From the NCBI RefSeq assembly GCF_017591425.1, contig NW_024466599.1, positions 58,417,501 to 58,481,500 of the forward strand: a stretch of DNA of 64,000 nt, read 5' to 3'. Position numbers and translations under genes: made by a program. Below the pieces are notes generated by a model. That model searched no databases. It saw only the letters and a list, made by a program, of their open reading frames with translations, and was not told the origin of the DNA. Below, piece by piece: positions 1 to 12,680 of the stretch. The stretch comes from Ochotona curzoniae (taxonomy: Eukaryota > Chordata > Mammalia > Lagomorpha > Ochotonidae). How positions within the stretch are numbered: position 1 is the stretch's first letter; each line of letters begins with the position of its first letter.

Positions 1-42
1 CATGTTGGTTCTCTTTCCTGAGACTTAAAATGAGGAGACACT

Positions 43-378
43 GGGCCTGATGCCATAACCTAATGGTTAAAGTCCTTGCCTTGCATGCACCAGGAACCCA
101 TATGGGAGCCCGTTGTAATAATGACAACACCGCTTCCCATCCAGCTCCCTGCTTGTGGCCTGGGAAAGCAGTCAAGGATAGCCCAAAGTCTTGGAATCCT
201 GCACCAAAGTGGGAGACTCAGAAGAGTCTCTTGGCTCCTGGCTTTGGATTGGCTCAGCACCAGTCACTGCGATCATTTGGGGAGTATATCATTGGATGGA
301 AGATGTTCCTCTTTGTCTCTCCTCCTTGCTTTGTATATGACTTCCCAATAAAAATAAATAAATTTTTTTTAAAAAAAT
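43..378 (+). mobile_element. CSINE (lagomorph tRNA-derived SINE), near full length
   Basis: It starts with a diverged GGGCCTG head and tRNA-like section. The body shows the family landmarks CCAGCTCCCTGC, GTGGCCTGGGAAAGCAG and CTTGGCTCCTGGC. It ends in AATAAAAATAAATAAA plus a T/A-rich tail. Confidence 0.9.
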
Positions 379-1373
379 TGGAAGACATCTAATTCTCCAT
401 TTTCAATGAGGAATTATGAAGATGAAAGCAAATTATAAGTAGGAAATCATTCCAAAAGTGAACTATTACAACAGAGTATTCACAATTTTCAATCTTTTGC
501 CAAAAGCTTCTCTTATGACCATTCAATTGCAGACAGAAAAAGACCAGTGGAAATTTTACTGAAAATGTCCTCCTGGTAGATTCTTCTCTCCATATCGCAG
601 AAAGAAGGGTAAGTTCAAGGTGTTATTTCCTTAGGAACTACTGAAGCAGAACCAGGTGTGGTAATCACTGGCTGTACTGACCTAGCCACAGGACTCCTCC
701 ATGGATTACAGTTATTATTACCACCCATAAAGAACCTAGCAAACACTAACAGGGAGAGCAAGAGCCTGACTCTGAATGATAAAGACCTTACGGACTAGAT
801 GAAGCCTTGCCACTCAAAGTGAGAAAATTAAATCATTTTCCTTTTAATGACTCGTGCACTTGATTCAAAAGCATCAAACTTTGTGAGCACAACAGAGGCT
901 GCATGACTAACTTAGGAGTATTCTAATGAAAAGGTATCATGCTTAATTGACAGCGTCTTGGAAAACAACTCCCTAAGGACACAAAAGAGTTAGTGAAGAT
1001 CATGCTGATAGAAATAAGTTAAAGCTAACTGAATATTGTATCAGATTATAAAGAGAAACAAACTCACATTCAGAGGCTGCAGAGGCTGTGTACCGGAAGA
1101 GGTATTTCTAGTCTCTCTACAGAGTGAAATGAGATCGCTTAACTATTCCCATCACCTCATATAGAACGCACAAGCAGAGTTGAATTGTGATTTGTTTTTT
1201 TTCTTCTATAGATAAGTCCATAAAGATACTCCTCATCTTTGCCCAAATGCATTTTAATAAAAAGGAAGTATTCTCTCAATAAAATCACTGTTACAGCTCT
1301 TTTTTAACATTTAACCCAACTCAGTGCCATAACCAATCTGTTTGCAAGTTGGAGTTTCTAAATTGTTTTGGTT
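379..1373. other. Intronic sequence, nothing recognised
   Basis: Unique-looking AT-rich sequence with no long reading frame and no repeat I can name. Confidence 0.6.
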
Positions 1374-1693
1374 TTAAGATTTATCTATTTTTATTGCAGA
1401 GGTAGATTTCCACGGAGAAGGGGAGACAAAGATCTGAACCATCCTCTGGTTCATTCCCCAAATGGCCAGAGCAGCCAGAGCTGAGCCCATCTGAAGTCAG
1501 GAGCCAGGAGCTTCTTCCTGGTCCTCCATGCAAGTTTAGGGTCCCAATGCTTTGGGCCATCCACCTCTGCTTTCCCAAGCCAGAAACATGGAGCTGGATG
1601 GGAACTCGAGTAGCCTGGGCATAAACCTGCCCCTAGATGTGATGCTAACACTTGCAGCTGGAGGATTAGCCTATTGAGTCATGGCACTGGCCC
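1374..1693 (-). mobile_element. CSINE, minus strand
   Basis: In reverse orientation it begins with AAGATTTATCTATTTTTATTG, passes AGCCAGGAGC and TGCTTTCCCAAGCCA, and ends at CACTGGCCC, the complement of the tRNA-like head. Confidence 0.9.
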
Positions 1694-4061
1694 TAAATCA
1701 TGGTTTTGCAAAGCACTGTCCGGCCCTAAAATCTTTTATTTCTTAGAATAAGAAATATTGTTGAAACTTGTTGATGAATGCCAAGCATTATAATAAAAGG
1801 TTATAATATCAGTGAAAAAATCTGGATGTGAAAAAAAAAATCTGGGACGTGTGAGTCTCAGCATTTTCTGTATACACTTCATGGAGATTCATCTCGTCAG
1901 CTAGTGGCCAATAGAGAGTTCATCCCTTACTGTGTTGGGATGAAAGACAATGAGGTAGTCTCATCTGAAATACACTAAAAATAGACAGCTCTGATTGTAA
2001 TCAAGGATAGAGAATACACATTCCTGTTCATCTTAATGGTCTGCTTCATTTAATTTTTTTTTTCTTTTATGGTTATTATGCTTTTTGATCCTGGCCTATC
2101 CAAAGGCTGTCAAGTTGCCTTATTCGGTCTGGTGGTTTAAATTCTAAACACAACCTTAACTCTCAAGTCATTAGGGAAGCTTTCAGGACTGCATTAAGTT
2201 GGAATCACTCACTCTCTTCTGTATGTTATTCATTCAGAGGTTTTTATTAGCGCATTTGAACTGGCTTAGGCAAAATATCTGTACCAGTCAGTGGTGGATG
2301 CTACTCTCCAGAGCTTGGCAGGCTCAGATGTCAAGAGAAAAGACCTATAAGTGTGCTTTTTAAATGCAGGGTTGGCACTGAAGGAATTTTACCTAACTCT
2401 ACCACTAGTACATTCCTTTGGTGCTTCCATAGCCAGCAACTTGATTTTATTTGCACTGTTCTCCCATTCCTCATTTTGGACCATCTGCTTTGGCTGAAGG
2501 CCCAGCTGCTTCTGAAATGTTCTGTGTTCTCTAAAATGGTTTTCTGGAGTTCTCACAGAAAGAATTCCAGAAATTCCTTCCTATCGTTCTTTCCCCCTTC
2601 CTCCTTCCTTGCTTTAAAAAGCACTGTATTGCCTTTCCAGTTTTACTACCGCTCATCAATTCTGCCTCCAGAAACTAGCTGGTGAGCATGGCTGTCTTAG
2701 GTTGCTATTGTCTTCAGTTCTGACCAAAGTGTACTGGAAAGAGTCACACCAAGGGCTCTTATAATTGATTCCTAGCTTTTTTATGTGATGGCAGTAAAAA
2801 TACTTCAAGTTGTTCCCAGTATGGTCACAGGTTTTCCCAGTGGGACTTCATAATGCTTGTGGTCAGTATGAAATCATTAGCATCCTATAGTTCCAGTCAC
2901 CAAAAGTTACCCAGGCATTTGTTTTGCCTCTTTGCAGAAGTCAGAACAAGAGAAAGAAAGACAAACAGAAACAGGGGAGGGGAGGGAGAGGGGGGAGTAA
3001 GGGGGAGAGACGGAGACAGAAAGAAATGGACCTATGGAAAGGATGATACACAAAGAACAAAATGTGGAGCATCATTTCTCACCAGCTGTCTCAAAACTGC
3101 TCTAGCTTTTCTGATATACATATATATATACACAATGAAATAAGAGCATTCCTATGGCCTAAACAAAAGTAGTTATGGCATATTTTAGTTTATTTTTTAT
3201 GCCCATGTCCCCACTTTATAAATTTCTAGGTAATTAGACTTTATGATGCAGAATGGAGAAGAGCTAGCACAGAGACCCAAGTATTACTGAGTTGGGAACA
3301 ACACTGTGTATTCTCTACAACATGGTGACATTCATACATTCCCTTTAGGTACCTTTACTCCCACCCCAAGTGAGTGCATTTCCTGATTTTGAAACATCAT
3401 CACTCATGAATTAAAACATGCTTTGAATGGCTTTTTGTAAGACTTGAGAGTAGCACCTTATAAAACCTGCTCTTAAAACTATGGCTTAATGTCAAATGAA
3501 TCTGTTTCCTGTAAAAATATTTTCTAAAGAAGCAAGTGCATCTTCTAGAGCAAACCATTTGAAATGATTACTTAAGCAAAATGGAACATGTTTTGAAATC
3601 TTCAGTATGGAAAAAGCAAAACACTATAGGAGTTTGATGCATATAGATGCACGCATTTGTCTAAACATATATTCATTTCACTGTGTACACATTTCACCTA
3701 AAAGAAACGGTAAACAAATATCAAACATTGGGTAATAATGTGCACACTGAAGTATTCAGAAGGAAGTGTATGGATGTCTGCAACTTCCTCTGAAATGCTT
3801 CAAAAATAGAATGGATAGATATTTGAAAAAGCAAATACAGCACAATGACCAAAAAATAGCTGCTCCCGACTGAATATCTGTGACTCCATGCACTCACATA
3901 TTCTTACAAAGTGCCCAGTGGGATTGTATGGGAGGCAGGGTTTTTGAAAGGCGCCTAGGTCTTGAGGACAGATCCCTCCTGAAAAGGATTAACACCTTAA
4001 TGATCGGGGCCCCAAGAAGCTGCTTTGCATCTCCCACTGTGTAAGGTTGTTGAAAGGTGGT
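1694..4061. other. Intronic sequence with simple repeats
   Basis: It holds a GA-rich tract (about 2950-3030) and a short TA run (about 3117-3132). The segment 3858-4050 is loosely reminiscent of an old LTR-type or other ancient repeat, but I cannot name it. No gene. Confidence 0.5.
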
Positions 4062-5610
4062 ATCAGAGAATCAAGATGGTGGAATAGGGTAAGGACACAT
4101 TTAAACAGATGGAGAAATATTCGCCAGTGTGAAGCAGAGGGGGCACATTCCAGGAAATAGGACAGGACAGAATAATAGCAGAAGGGGACCTGGAAACTGA
4201 CAGCACAGAAAAGCAGCAAAAACAACGGTATGGTGATGCAGTGACTGATACCCCAACGACATTCAGAAAACGGTGATCTGAACTCCACCTGGCAGCCGGA
4301 ACTCCACCAGCAACCGGGTGGGAAGGGACTTTCACTGGGAGCTCAGGAAGTGAACCCAGACAAAGAACTGTCCATCCTGCTGGTCTGCTTGATTTGCCCA
4401 GGGGCAAAGACAGAGTGGCAGACCCCAGACGGGCAGTGCAGGAATAGGGTAGATTTCACAGTTCAGTCCAGACCCTAGAACCAAATCAGGTGACATCTTG
4501 TTTAAGGAAGAAAAGGCAAGGGAAAGAACTGAGCATATGCTGAGCTGGGAGTGAACTCATTTCTGGCTCAGTGAATTGCAACAGCGAGACATCCTACAAA
4601 TTCCACCCAAGACAGGTCCAGGTAGCCCTCAGACCTAACAGTAAGCAGATCAAGAACTCTAGTAGAGGACATCACGCACCATTTTATACAGTGTAGCAAA
4701 AGTTTTAGGATTGCAGGGACAACAGTGAGCTGCACATGTGCTAAGCTCGTGAAAACTCAGTGAGCACAGTGCATTGAACTGGTCCCACAGTAAAACACTG
4801 ACTATGGCATTGTATGGGTCAAAATAGGTCTGCGTGGCCCTCAGACCTAACAGCCAACAGGTTCTTGCAAGATTACCACCACCAACAACCTAGCTAAATA
4901 GGACTGCTGGTGTCTCGCTAATCTTGGGACCTGCTCCAACCGGAAGTGGGAGAAAGGTTGCACACACAATGTTATAGCCTCAGCAGTGTCATAGGAAGTG
5001 GAGAGTGGTGAGCCAGGAGCTGGGGCTATGGAGACCATGGTGAAGAGCTGAGACCTGGAACTCACTGGAGGAAGAGAAACAAGTGACTGCAAAGAAAGAG
5101 CTATGTACCAACTGCAATAAGTAAAATTGAACTGTAGACCTGGGGGGTGACACAGCTTAGAAACCTGTTCCAAGAAGAAGAATCTGCTAAACAGAAGTAC
5201 AACGATCAAGAGCAAAAAAAGAGACAAAGACAAAATGAATATTACTGAAGACTCCCCTGAAAAGGAGCAAAATCCTATGCCAACTTCAGAGTTAACTGAG
5301 GAAGACATCGAGAAAATGAGGCATACAGGATTCAAAATACTTGTTTACAAAGTTTCTTATCAACAACGAGAAGCATGTAAAGCTGGCATTCAAGGAATTC
5401 AAGGAATAGGTCACACTGAAAATGAATCAAATGAAAGCTGCTATATTGGGAATGAAAAATACAGTAGAGCAAATTAAAAGTACAGTGGATGGTCTCCAAA
5501 ATAGAATGAAACAAGCAGAAGAAAGAATCTCAGAATTGGAATATATTTCCTGTCACCAGGGCCAAACAAACAAAAAGCTGCAAGCAGAGCTGGATCAGGC
5601 CAAAAAAAAA
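4062..5610 (+). mobile_element. LINE-1 5' fragment: 5' UTR plus start of ORF1, 3'-truncated
   Basis: It begins with an L1-type leader (CAAGATGGTGGAATAG, 4072-4087). About 1.15 kb of 5' UTR follows, containing an imperfect tandem repeat of about 212 bases (GCCCTCAGACCTAACAG recurs at 4625 and 4837), then the N-terminal part of ORF1. The element stops inside ORF1 at a purine-rich tract (5601-5705); ORF2 and the 3' end are absent. L1 copies usually lose their 5' end, so this is the opposite pattern and implies a deletion or rearrangement. Confidence 0.75.
5235..5610 (+). pseudogene. L1 ORF1 N-terminal fragment (frameshifted)
   Basis: The fragment opens at an ATG (MNITEDSPEKEQN). It shifts frame near 5420, where a second frame continues with the coiled-coil signature of L1 ORF1p (ending QAEERISELE, before about 5545). 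The RNA-binding and C-terminal domains are missing. It is inactive. Confidence 0.75.
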
Positions 5611-5705
5611 GAAGAGGAGAGGGAGGAGAAGGGAAAGAAGAGAGGAAGGGAAGATACGGGAGGGGAAAGGTGGGGAGGGGAGTGGAAGGGAAGAAGTATA
5701 CTTCC
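5601..5705 (+). repeat. Purine-rich (GA)n tract
   Basis: More than 100 bases of almost pure A/G (GAAGAGGAGAGGGAGGAG...) immediately follow the L1 ORF1 fragment. It translates into low-complexity Lys/Glu/Arg that should not be read as protein. Confidence 0.85.
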
Positions 5706-5729
5706 CCTGGGTAATTGACTCTCCAAATG

Positions 5730-6010
5730 CCCCCAGCGTTTCAGGGTGGGGAGAGGGACTAAAACCCATGTCAGTGACAGGAATTGAACTACACTCCTAA
5801 ATTTAAGCAGCCATCATTTGCTGCTCTCTTGGATGCACATTAGCAGGAAGTTGGGTTGGAATAGGAGCCAGAACTCAAGCCAGGCACATGGGATGAGAGG
5901 GTTCCAAGCCATTCGTTCTAAGCATCTATCCAAGCAGCTATCACTTACTAGGTTCAGCAGCCACAACAAAAAACAAGGCAATCGTGATCACTGCTACTTA
6001 AAGAAGGTGA
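5730..6010 (-). mobile_element. Diverged old CSINE-like element, minus strand
   Basis: GATGCACATTAGCAGGAAGTTGG and the following AGCCAGAACTCAAGCCAGGCAC match the reverse complement of an older lagomorph CSINE subfamily. The ends are indistinct. Confidence 0.55.
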
Positions 6011-9000
6011 CCTGAGACTAATACCTCATTTCAGCATTACAAGTGCCGTATCTGGGAACCTCCTCAGTACTAGGTAGCCTGAGTCCTCAGTAGGACTGGA
6101 AAGGTGTTGTGCTTGTTTGTAAAGACAGTAGTTGCCAAGGAAATGCTGAGACTTAAGAGGAGACATTCCAGGGAATACGGGTGATGGAAAAACAAAGATA
6201 CTGAGGTGAAAAAGTGTAGCAAATGGTAGAAGCATACAATAATCCTATGTCTTGGTTTGCATGAGACTACCCTGGTGACAATCCTGGCATAATCACTTAG
6301 AGTCAGTGCCCCTTTTATGCCCACAAGGGTCCTGGCTTTGTCAAAAACAAAATGATACTCACCCATAAGTATCCATGTGTCCTGAGCCAATGGACTGAAG
6401 GAGTTAGTGAAGCAAATGAAGTTGCAAACATGTCAAGAAACTACTTGTTCAGGATCTTAAGGTATAGAGCAAATTTTTAAGAAATGCAGGAGAAGTGAGA
6501 AGACTGGTACACAGAGAAGTAGTACCACATGTGAATGTTAAACAGGTCGGATGCAAGACCAGGTAGGACAGATTCATTTGGTATGGGTTTTTGCCATGAT
6601 TCTGGCAAGAGATGCTCCCGGCTAGATTAGGGTGAAAGCAGCAGAAATGTTACTCAATATACAATTCAAAAGATAGGAGAAACAAAAATGACAGAATTCA
6701 CCCTGCTGGCTGAAAAGTCAAGGGCAGTAGAGAGGCAGTGTGCCATGAAGGGTCACATGAACTAACCCTACCCAGAAAGTGCCCTTTGCACGGATGGGCT
6801 AGCGAGCTGCAGTGCAACAAAAACGGACACCCGGAGAGAGGCAATCAAAGATGGCAGCCAGCCTTCAAGTATTAGCTCCGAATGGATATTAATGACATTC
6901 AGGCAAAGGGAAACTGAAGGAGCTGTGAATCTCACGGTATCATTCCTGAGATCCTCTTATAATACACATCTTGGTATTATTTTGTTCATGCATGCCTGTT
7001 ATTTATGGATATAACTCATCTTGCTGCTTCCCTAATGCTCTCCAGGTAAACTCAAGAGCAGAGTCCGGGTTGTGTCCAAGCTCCTACCACCCACAGAGCC
7101 TAGCAGAAGAACCATCCTGAGGTAGACCCTTGGAAACTCAGAGAAATAGGAGGAATGAAGGGCAAGGAGGTGAGTTGCTTCTTCAAGAAGAAAAGGCCAA
7201 ACACAGAGCAGCTGGACTGGTGACACGGTTGCAGTTTTTATTAATTATTTCCCAATTAATCTGTTTCAACAAACATGGGATTTGTGAGCTTTTTGTAGAA
7301 CACATCAAGAGTAAATAATATAAACTTTGTTGATCCTAAAATATCTGTTGCAGCTGAACTCCTCGCAAATCAGCAACCGTAGACAAATGACTGGGTGTTG
7401 ATGTGGCACAGCAAAAGTTTATTTAGAAATATGGAAATTTAGATTGTATGTCATATTTACATGTCATGATATATTCTTATTTTTTTGTCAAAATTTTTAA
7501 AATAAAACATCATTCTTTAGCTTGCAGGCCCTATTAAACAGGCAGGGCCTGTATGTGGCTCTAAGGCTGTAGAGTGCTACAGAGCACTATACCCTAGTCC
7601 AATTTATTCATTCCTCTAACATGAAGACTAGCAAAGCTCCTTATCATACATATTCTCAAGTAGAATTATTAAAAAGCTCACCCCAAAGGCTTTTCTCCTT
7701 GTCCCAAGAACAAGAAAGACATTTAAAATCCCAATGTATCTGAGCTCTAATTTGAAACGGGTTTGATTTTCTAAGTGTTTCCTTGGTCTTCAACCTTCTT
7801 TCAAAGGCTTTTTTTCTCTCTCTACTTTCTCCACTTAACTCGTTTTTATTATGCAAGTTCATTTTCTCTCTAATAAATTTTGCTTTTACTCTCACAACAT
7901 TACTAGATTTGACATTTTTAGTGAGGTGCTGAGATGGCTCCAGTTTTTGTTTATCCCTTGCCTCTGCAGCCATGGACAGTCTCTGACCTTTGTAAATGAA
8001 GCATTGACGCCTGCATGGCATGATCCACACCTGGAAATCTATTAGCAATTAACAGCCAGTACAAACAGACTAGCCAAAGACCCTAATGCTGCCAGATTCA
8101 GGGAAGGCAAGAGCCAATCTAAGATCTGATGTTATGCAGATATAGTACAGTTCATAGTATAGTATAGATACAGTATAGTTGCTTATTAGACATATTAAGA
8201 CTTGTCAGATGCTTTCATTCTTTTCCTTCCTTCCTTCCCTCGTTCTTGCCTTCTTTTCTTCCCTTTTGTCTATCAGTTTCTAAACTTACACTGGCTATCA
8301 ATTGTGTGTTTGCTTATTTAAAGAGAACCAGTATCCTATGTGCATGATACTTTCCAAAGCTAAACTAAGACACATGAATCAAGAGTGATGATCATTCCTG
8401 CTGGTTTCATTTGCAAGGCAATGAGGGCAAGACTGGAAGTCCTTACTGAAACACCTCTTATCCAATGTGTTCCTAGGGAGAAGACTTGCATTTAGTAGAA
8501 GCTCACTCCTGAGGGAAACATCATCTGGAATAAAAAAAAAAGCATCTGCTCAAATAATGACGGAAATCTGACTCCACAGGCAGAAGGACTAGAATAGCAT
8601 CAGTTGAAATACTTTATTTATTTATTTAGTCCAGAATGAGATTAGGTGTAACTCATGATAATGACAGAAAAGATTTTCAAAACTGGTTCTTATTGCTATG
8701 AATATGATACAAAGTTTTAAAGAAAAACATGGGGCTGCACAATTTTGTAGGCAGTCATTATTTAGCCTGTCACAGAATGAGGACGCCTCTGACCTTTGAG
8801 TATTTGATACTAAAAAGTAATTGGCCATTATTACTCTAGAATGCCATTATTTACCTGAAAGGCAGCAAAAATATAAAAAGGGGTAGAGAGGGAATAGGAA
8901 GATGGATATCACACAAGAAATGCATGCTCTCCTTTCCCATCACTGAGAACATCTTTAACAACACTGTGGGATATAGGGCTATCTCTACTACTGGAAACGT

Positions 9001-10023
9001 TGTGCTGAGGCAAGCAGCTGTATTTTCCAATTCACCTGTTGCTGCAAATGGCATCTTTTGAATGTTGCAGTGCAATAAAGTAGATGTCAAAAGTCCCAAG
9101 CCCATTGGAAAGTGTTTAAATTCATAAGCCTCAATGGTATTCAAATGAGACCTGGCAACCAAACCAAGGCATGAGGATTTAAAAGACACCAAACACAAAT
9201 CCGGCCCCCAGAGTGAGTCTGGCATGGTACCACATGCCTAGTGGGATGGTGCATGCCAAACGCAATGATGCATTCAGGGCTGCTCTGCATTGGATCCACC
9301 TCAGTTGTCACAGACCCAGTCTTGCTGGATAAAAGGGCCACACTTCTGTGCACCATTCACTGGCCCATGGAAAAGAACAATTTTCACAAACTGCTAATTC
9401 CTAAAGCCTTCAGCGGACAGAGCCAGGGGAAGAGGGGAAAAAAAAAACAGTTTAAAAGCATTCTCTGAATTTGTTAATAGGCATACATGATCCTTTTGGA
9501 ACCAAAATAGAATTTTTGATGAAGTACCTTGTGGCAAATTTGAAATATTAGCCTGGGGGCCCCAACAAGACATAATTCACTCCACTGGTGAGAACAAATC
9601 TCATTTCCACATCCATTCCTCTAAACTCATTACTGACCCAGGGGAAAATGCTAGCCTGAAGCAAGTTTTAATAAAGACACTGGTGGAGCCGTTGCTATAG
9701 TACTAAATGCAATAATGAGCAACAAGCCACTTGGTGGCAATGGACCTCTGGACCTGCGGAGACCCTGGAAGGCGGCTTATGAAGGGCTTAATACTCCATC
9801 CAGAGCATAGCACAATACAGAGTCCAAATCAGATTCCATCATACACTAAGGCACCATGTAAGATTCACTCTGACTTAAATGGCCTGATTGTGAGCCTGAT
9901 TTCAAATGAACAATTGTTGAGAATTGTTGAGAATAACTTGCTATAAATTACATTTTTAAAAATAATTTGAAAAAGAAACAGGAAGATTCAGTAAGGGAAT
10001 TTAAAAAAATAATGACAACATTG
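6011..10023. other. Intronic sequence, no gene or clear repeat
   Basis: Apart from the pyrimidine tract at 8216-8262, I recognise nothing. The short frames show no family signature. Confidence 0.5.
8216..8262 (+). repeat. Pyrimidine-rich (TTCC)n tract
   Basis: TTCCTTCCTTCC-type sequence grades into T/C-rich sequence. Confidence 0.75.
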
Positions 10024-10310
10024 GGGTCAGAAAGACCTAGGATCAAATATCTGATCCAAGCCAATTTTCTTTACTTGGTTAGGGCTCACTCTTTCCCCAA
10101 GATGTATGCTGTTAGCTAAACATACATTATCTGTCTGTAGGGCCCATACCTTTGTTATTTTCTTGCATATCCCTAAATGTCTTATCACATAATAGATGTT
10201 CAATAAGCATGTGTTAAATAGATCTATTTTCAAGGATTGTAATGAAGATTAAGAGAGCTAATACATGTAAACCCCTTAGCATTTTACTTGGCAGCAAGTA
10301 ACTGTACAAA
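10024..10310 (+). mobile_element. Degraded MIR/L2 fragments
   Basis: GGGGTCAGAAAGACCTAGG resembles a MIR start. CACATAATAGATGTTCAATAAG resembles an L2 3' end. TAATACATGTAAACCCCTTAGCA resembles MIR 3' sequence. Confidence 0.5.
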
Positions 10311-11632
10311 AAATTGCAGAACAAATTAACTCTTGGTACAAAGCCACTGGTGGAAGGCCAAACGAAGGCCTTGGAATGAAAAATTGAACCAACTGAAGAA
10401 GACTGACAATTAATGCAGTTTAGGCTGGAATAGGTCACGTCCAGGAAGACTGGCGGTGAGTTACACAGAGCACGGCGGAGAGAGTCAGGGCACCTTGAAA
10501 ATTTGCAAAAGTGTTTAGGAAGCGCCAGGAGCCAATTACACCAGTTAGGAAATCATGCCTGATAATCAGTTCTCACCTTTAATGAGCAGACTGAAACGTT
10601 GCTCTCTGGGCAGCTACAATCAAATAACAAAGCTAAGTCTGTACCAAGAGCACGCATTTCTCAGCTATTTGGGAAGCATGCATATGCCTGGAGAAGCCAC
10701 AAGTCCTGATTTATCTATTGAGTAGGAGATTCTCCTCAACGCTCAGTGCATTTGACCATAGCTGTGGCAGTTCAGTCTGGACATCAGTCTGTCCCCCACA
10801 TTACTCAAGATCAAATGATCACTTTCCTATTTTCTATGCCTGGTTTTTGAACTTACCTATGCCAATTTAATTCCTAAATATTATCTATGGCTGAAGTATG
10901 TAAACTGCCTATTAATTCACAAAGGGAAAAGAGAAAAAAAAAGTAGGAATATTACTGCAATGGGACTACTGTTCTCTCTTTACCACATCCTCTCATTGGC
11001 TTCTATGATGTGAGGATTTTCTTTAAGTGTTTGTGATGTCTGTATCTTTTTTCCCAAGTAAAACATTATTCTCCAAAGTAGAAGCGTCTCTTTTGGACAT
11101 ACCTACTGGACAGTGTATTTAGTCACATAACTCAACAAATAGCAAACCAGGTATGAGGAAGACAGCTGGTATCACATGGGACGCATAGGAACAGAGAGTC
11201 TTTTGAGTCACTAACTTTCCACACACATTTCTAGTAACTTTCTTACGCACGGACATCAGAAGGAATGCCAAAAACATTGTACAAACATATCACATTGCAC
11301 ACAAATATACCATGTTGAATAACTTATCTCATCATCCTCAAGGCAGGAATCCTCAGAAGGCTCTAATATCCCTTCTGACTATGACCAACTTTGATAAGCC
11401 AAGGCTGCCTGTACCAAGATTCCTGTGAAAGAATCTTTAGCCCCTATTGTAGAATGAGGGATGATCTCCCTTACCCAGCAGTGCTGACTGAGCTATCTGC
11501 TTCTTCAGCTGACTGCTCCAAATGTGCCTTGACACTCCTGCTCAGGGGCTTCCTGTTTGGCTCTAGCTCAACCAGTCCTGCATCTACAATCATATCTTTG
11601 TAATACAGAAACATGCGTCTTCTTCTTTCTTT

Positions 11633-11952
11633 CAAGATTTATTTATTTTTATTGCAAAGTCAGATATACAGAGAGGAGGAGAGACAGAGAGGAAGATCTT
11701 CCGTCCGATGATTCACTCCCAGAGTGATTCACAGCCAGAGCTGTGTCAACCCAAAGCTAGGAGCCAGGAGCCTCTCCTGGGTCTCCCACACAGGTGCAGG
11801 GTCCCAAGGCTTTGGGCCGTCCTTGACTGCTTTCCCAGGCCACAAGCAAGGAGCTGGATGAAAAGTGGGGCAGTCGGGATTAGAACTGGTGCCCATATGG
11901 GATCCCAGCGTGTTCAAGGAGACTTTAGACACTGGGCTACCACACTGGGCCC
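11633..11952 (-). mobile_element. CSINE, minus strand
   Basis: It runs from AAGATTTATTTATTTTTATTG to CACACTGGGCCC, with AGCCAGGAGCC and TGCTTTCCCAGGCCACAAGC. GTCTTCTT-like sequence on both sides (about 11617 and 11959) may be the target-site duplication. Confidence 0.92.
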
Positions 11953-12413
11953 AACGTGTGTCTTCTTTAACTTTATAAAACTAGAATAGTTTGTGTCATA
12001 ATACCAAAAAGCAAGGTATTAATATTACATTTTGATGAGAAACTGATCATCCTTCCCCAAGAAAGACAATAACTAAACTCAAAAAAACAATCCATCTGCA
12101 GGGCTTGGAAGGAGGATGAGATGGAAACAGAGGGCAAAGTGCCTATTGCCACAAAGCAAAACAGAGATTCCAGAGAGTTTCCACCATCCCACAATTACCA
12201 ACTGAACATTTTCCTTATCCTATTAACTGTGACAGGCATCAGAATAGTATGGTAATGGACTCAAACCATATAAGCTCTTAGGTGTAAGAGGAAGTGACAC
12301 TCCCTGTGTACATGGCGGCCTACCTTGAGCAAATGGATCCATGATCATCACAGAGTTGAAAGAAGCTGGTCTTGGGCATATGTGTATCTAAATTTCTGGC
12401 AAAGGTGCACCTG

Positions 12414-12427
12414 ACACCAGAGGGCAG
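12414..12427 (+). promoter_or_regulatory. Candidate CTCF core motif
   Basis: ACACCAGAGGGCAG matches the CTCF core pattern CCASYAGRKGGCRS except at its first base. Short motif only; no occupancy evidence. Confidence 0.3.
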
Positions 12428-12680
12428 AGCAATTAAGTGATTAATTAATTACACCTCTGTTTATACTTCTATTGTCAGTGCTAATTATTCGTTGGTTTGA
12501 AGTAAGCTCTGTTGTCTTCATTAGTAGCTGTCAGCAAATGATAACAGCCTTGGATTTCTGCAAGTGTTAGTTGTTGCTTCCTAGGATTGTATCAGCTGCA
12601 TCAGCCCCTATTTTCACATGATATAACAATAATAATCAAGCAGCATGATTCATTCAAGCTAAACATATCCTTTATACAAA
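12428..12680. promoter_or_regulatory. Candidate conserved noncoding element (homeodomain-motif rich)
   Basis: This repeat-free, AT-rich stretch has clustered TAAT cores (GATTAATTAATTA, CTAATTATTC), a TGTCA (Meis/TALE-like) site and CAGCTG E-box sequence. This composition is typical of neural enhancers. Conservation cannot be judged from one sequence. Confidence 0.25.

Noticed and set aside
4847..5335. 162-codon minus-strand frame
   Set aside because: It lies antisense to the L1 5' UTR and ORF1 start and has no independent support.
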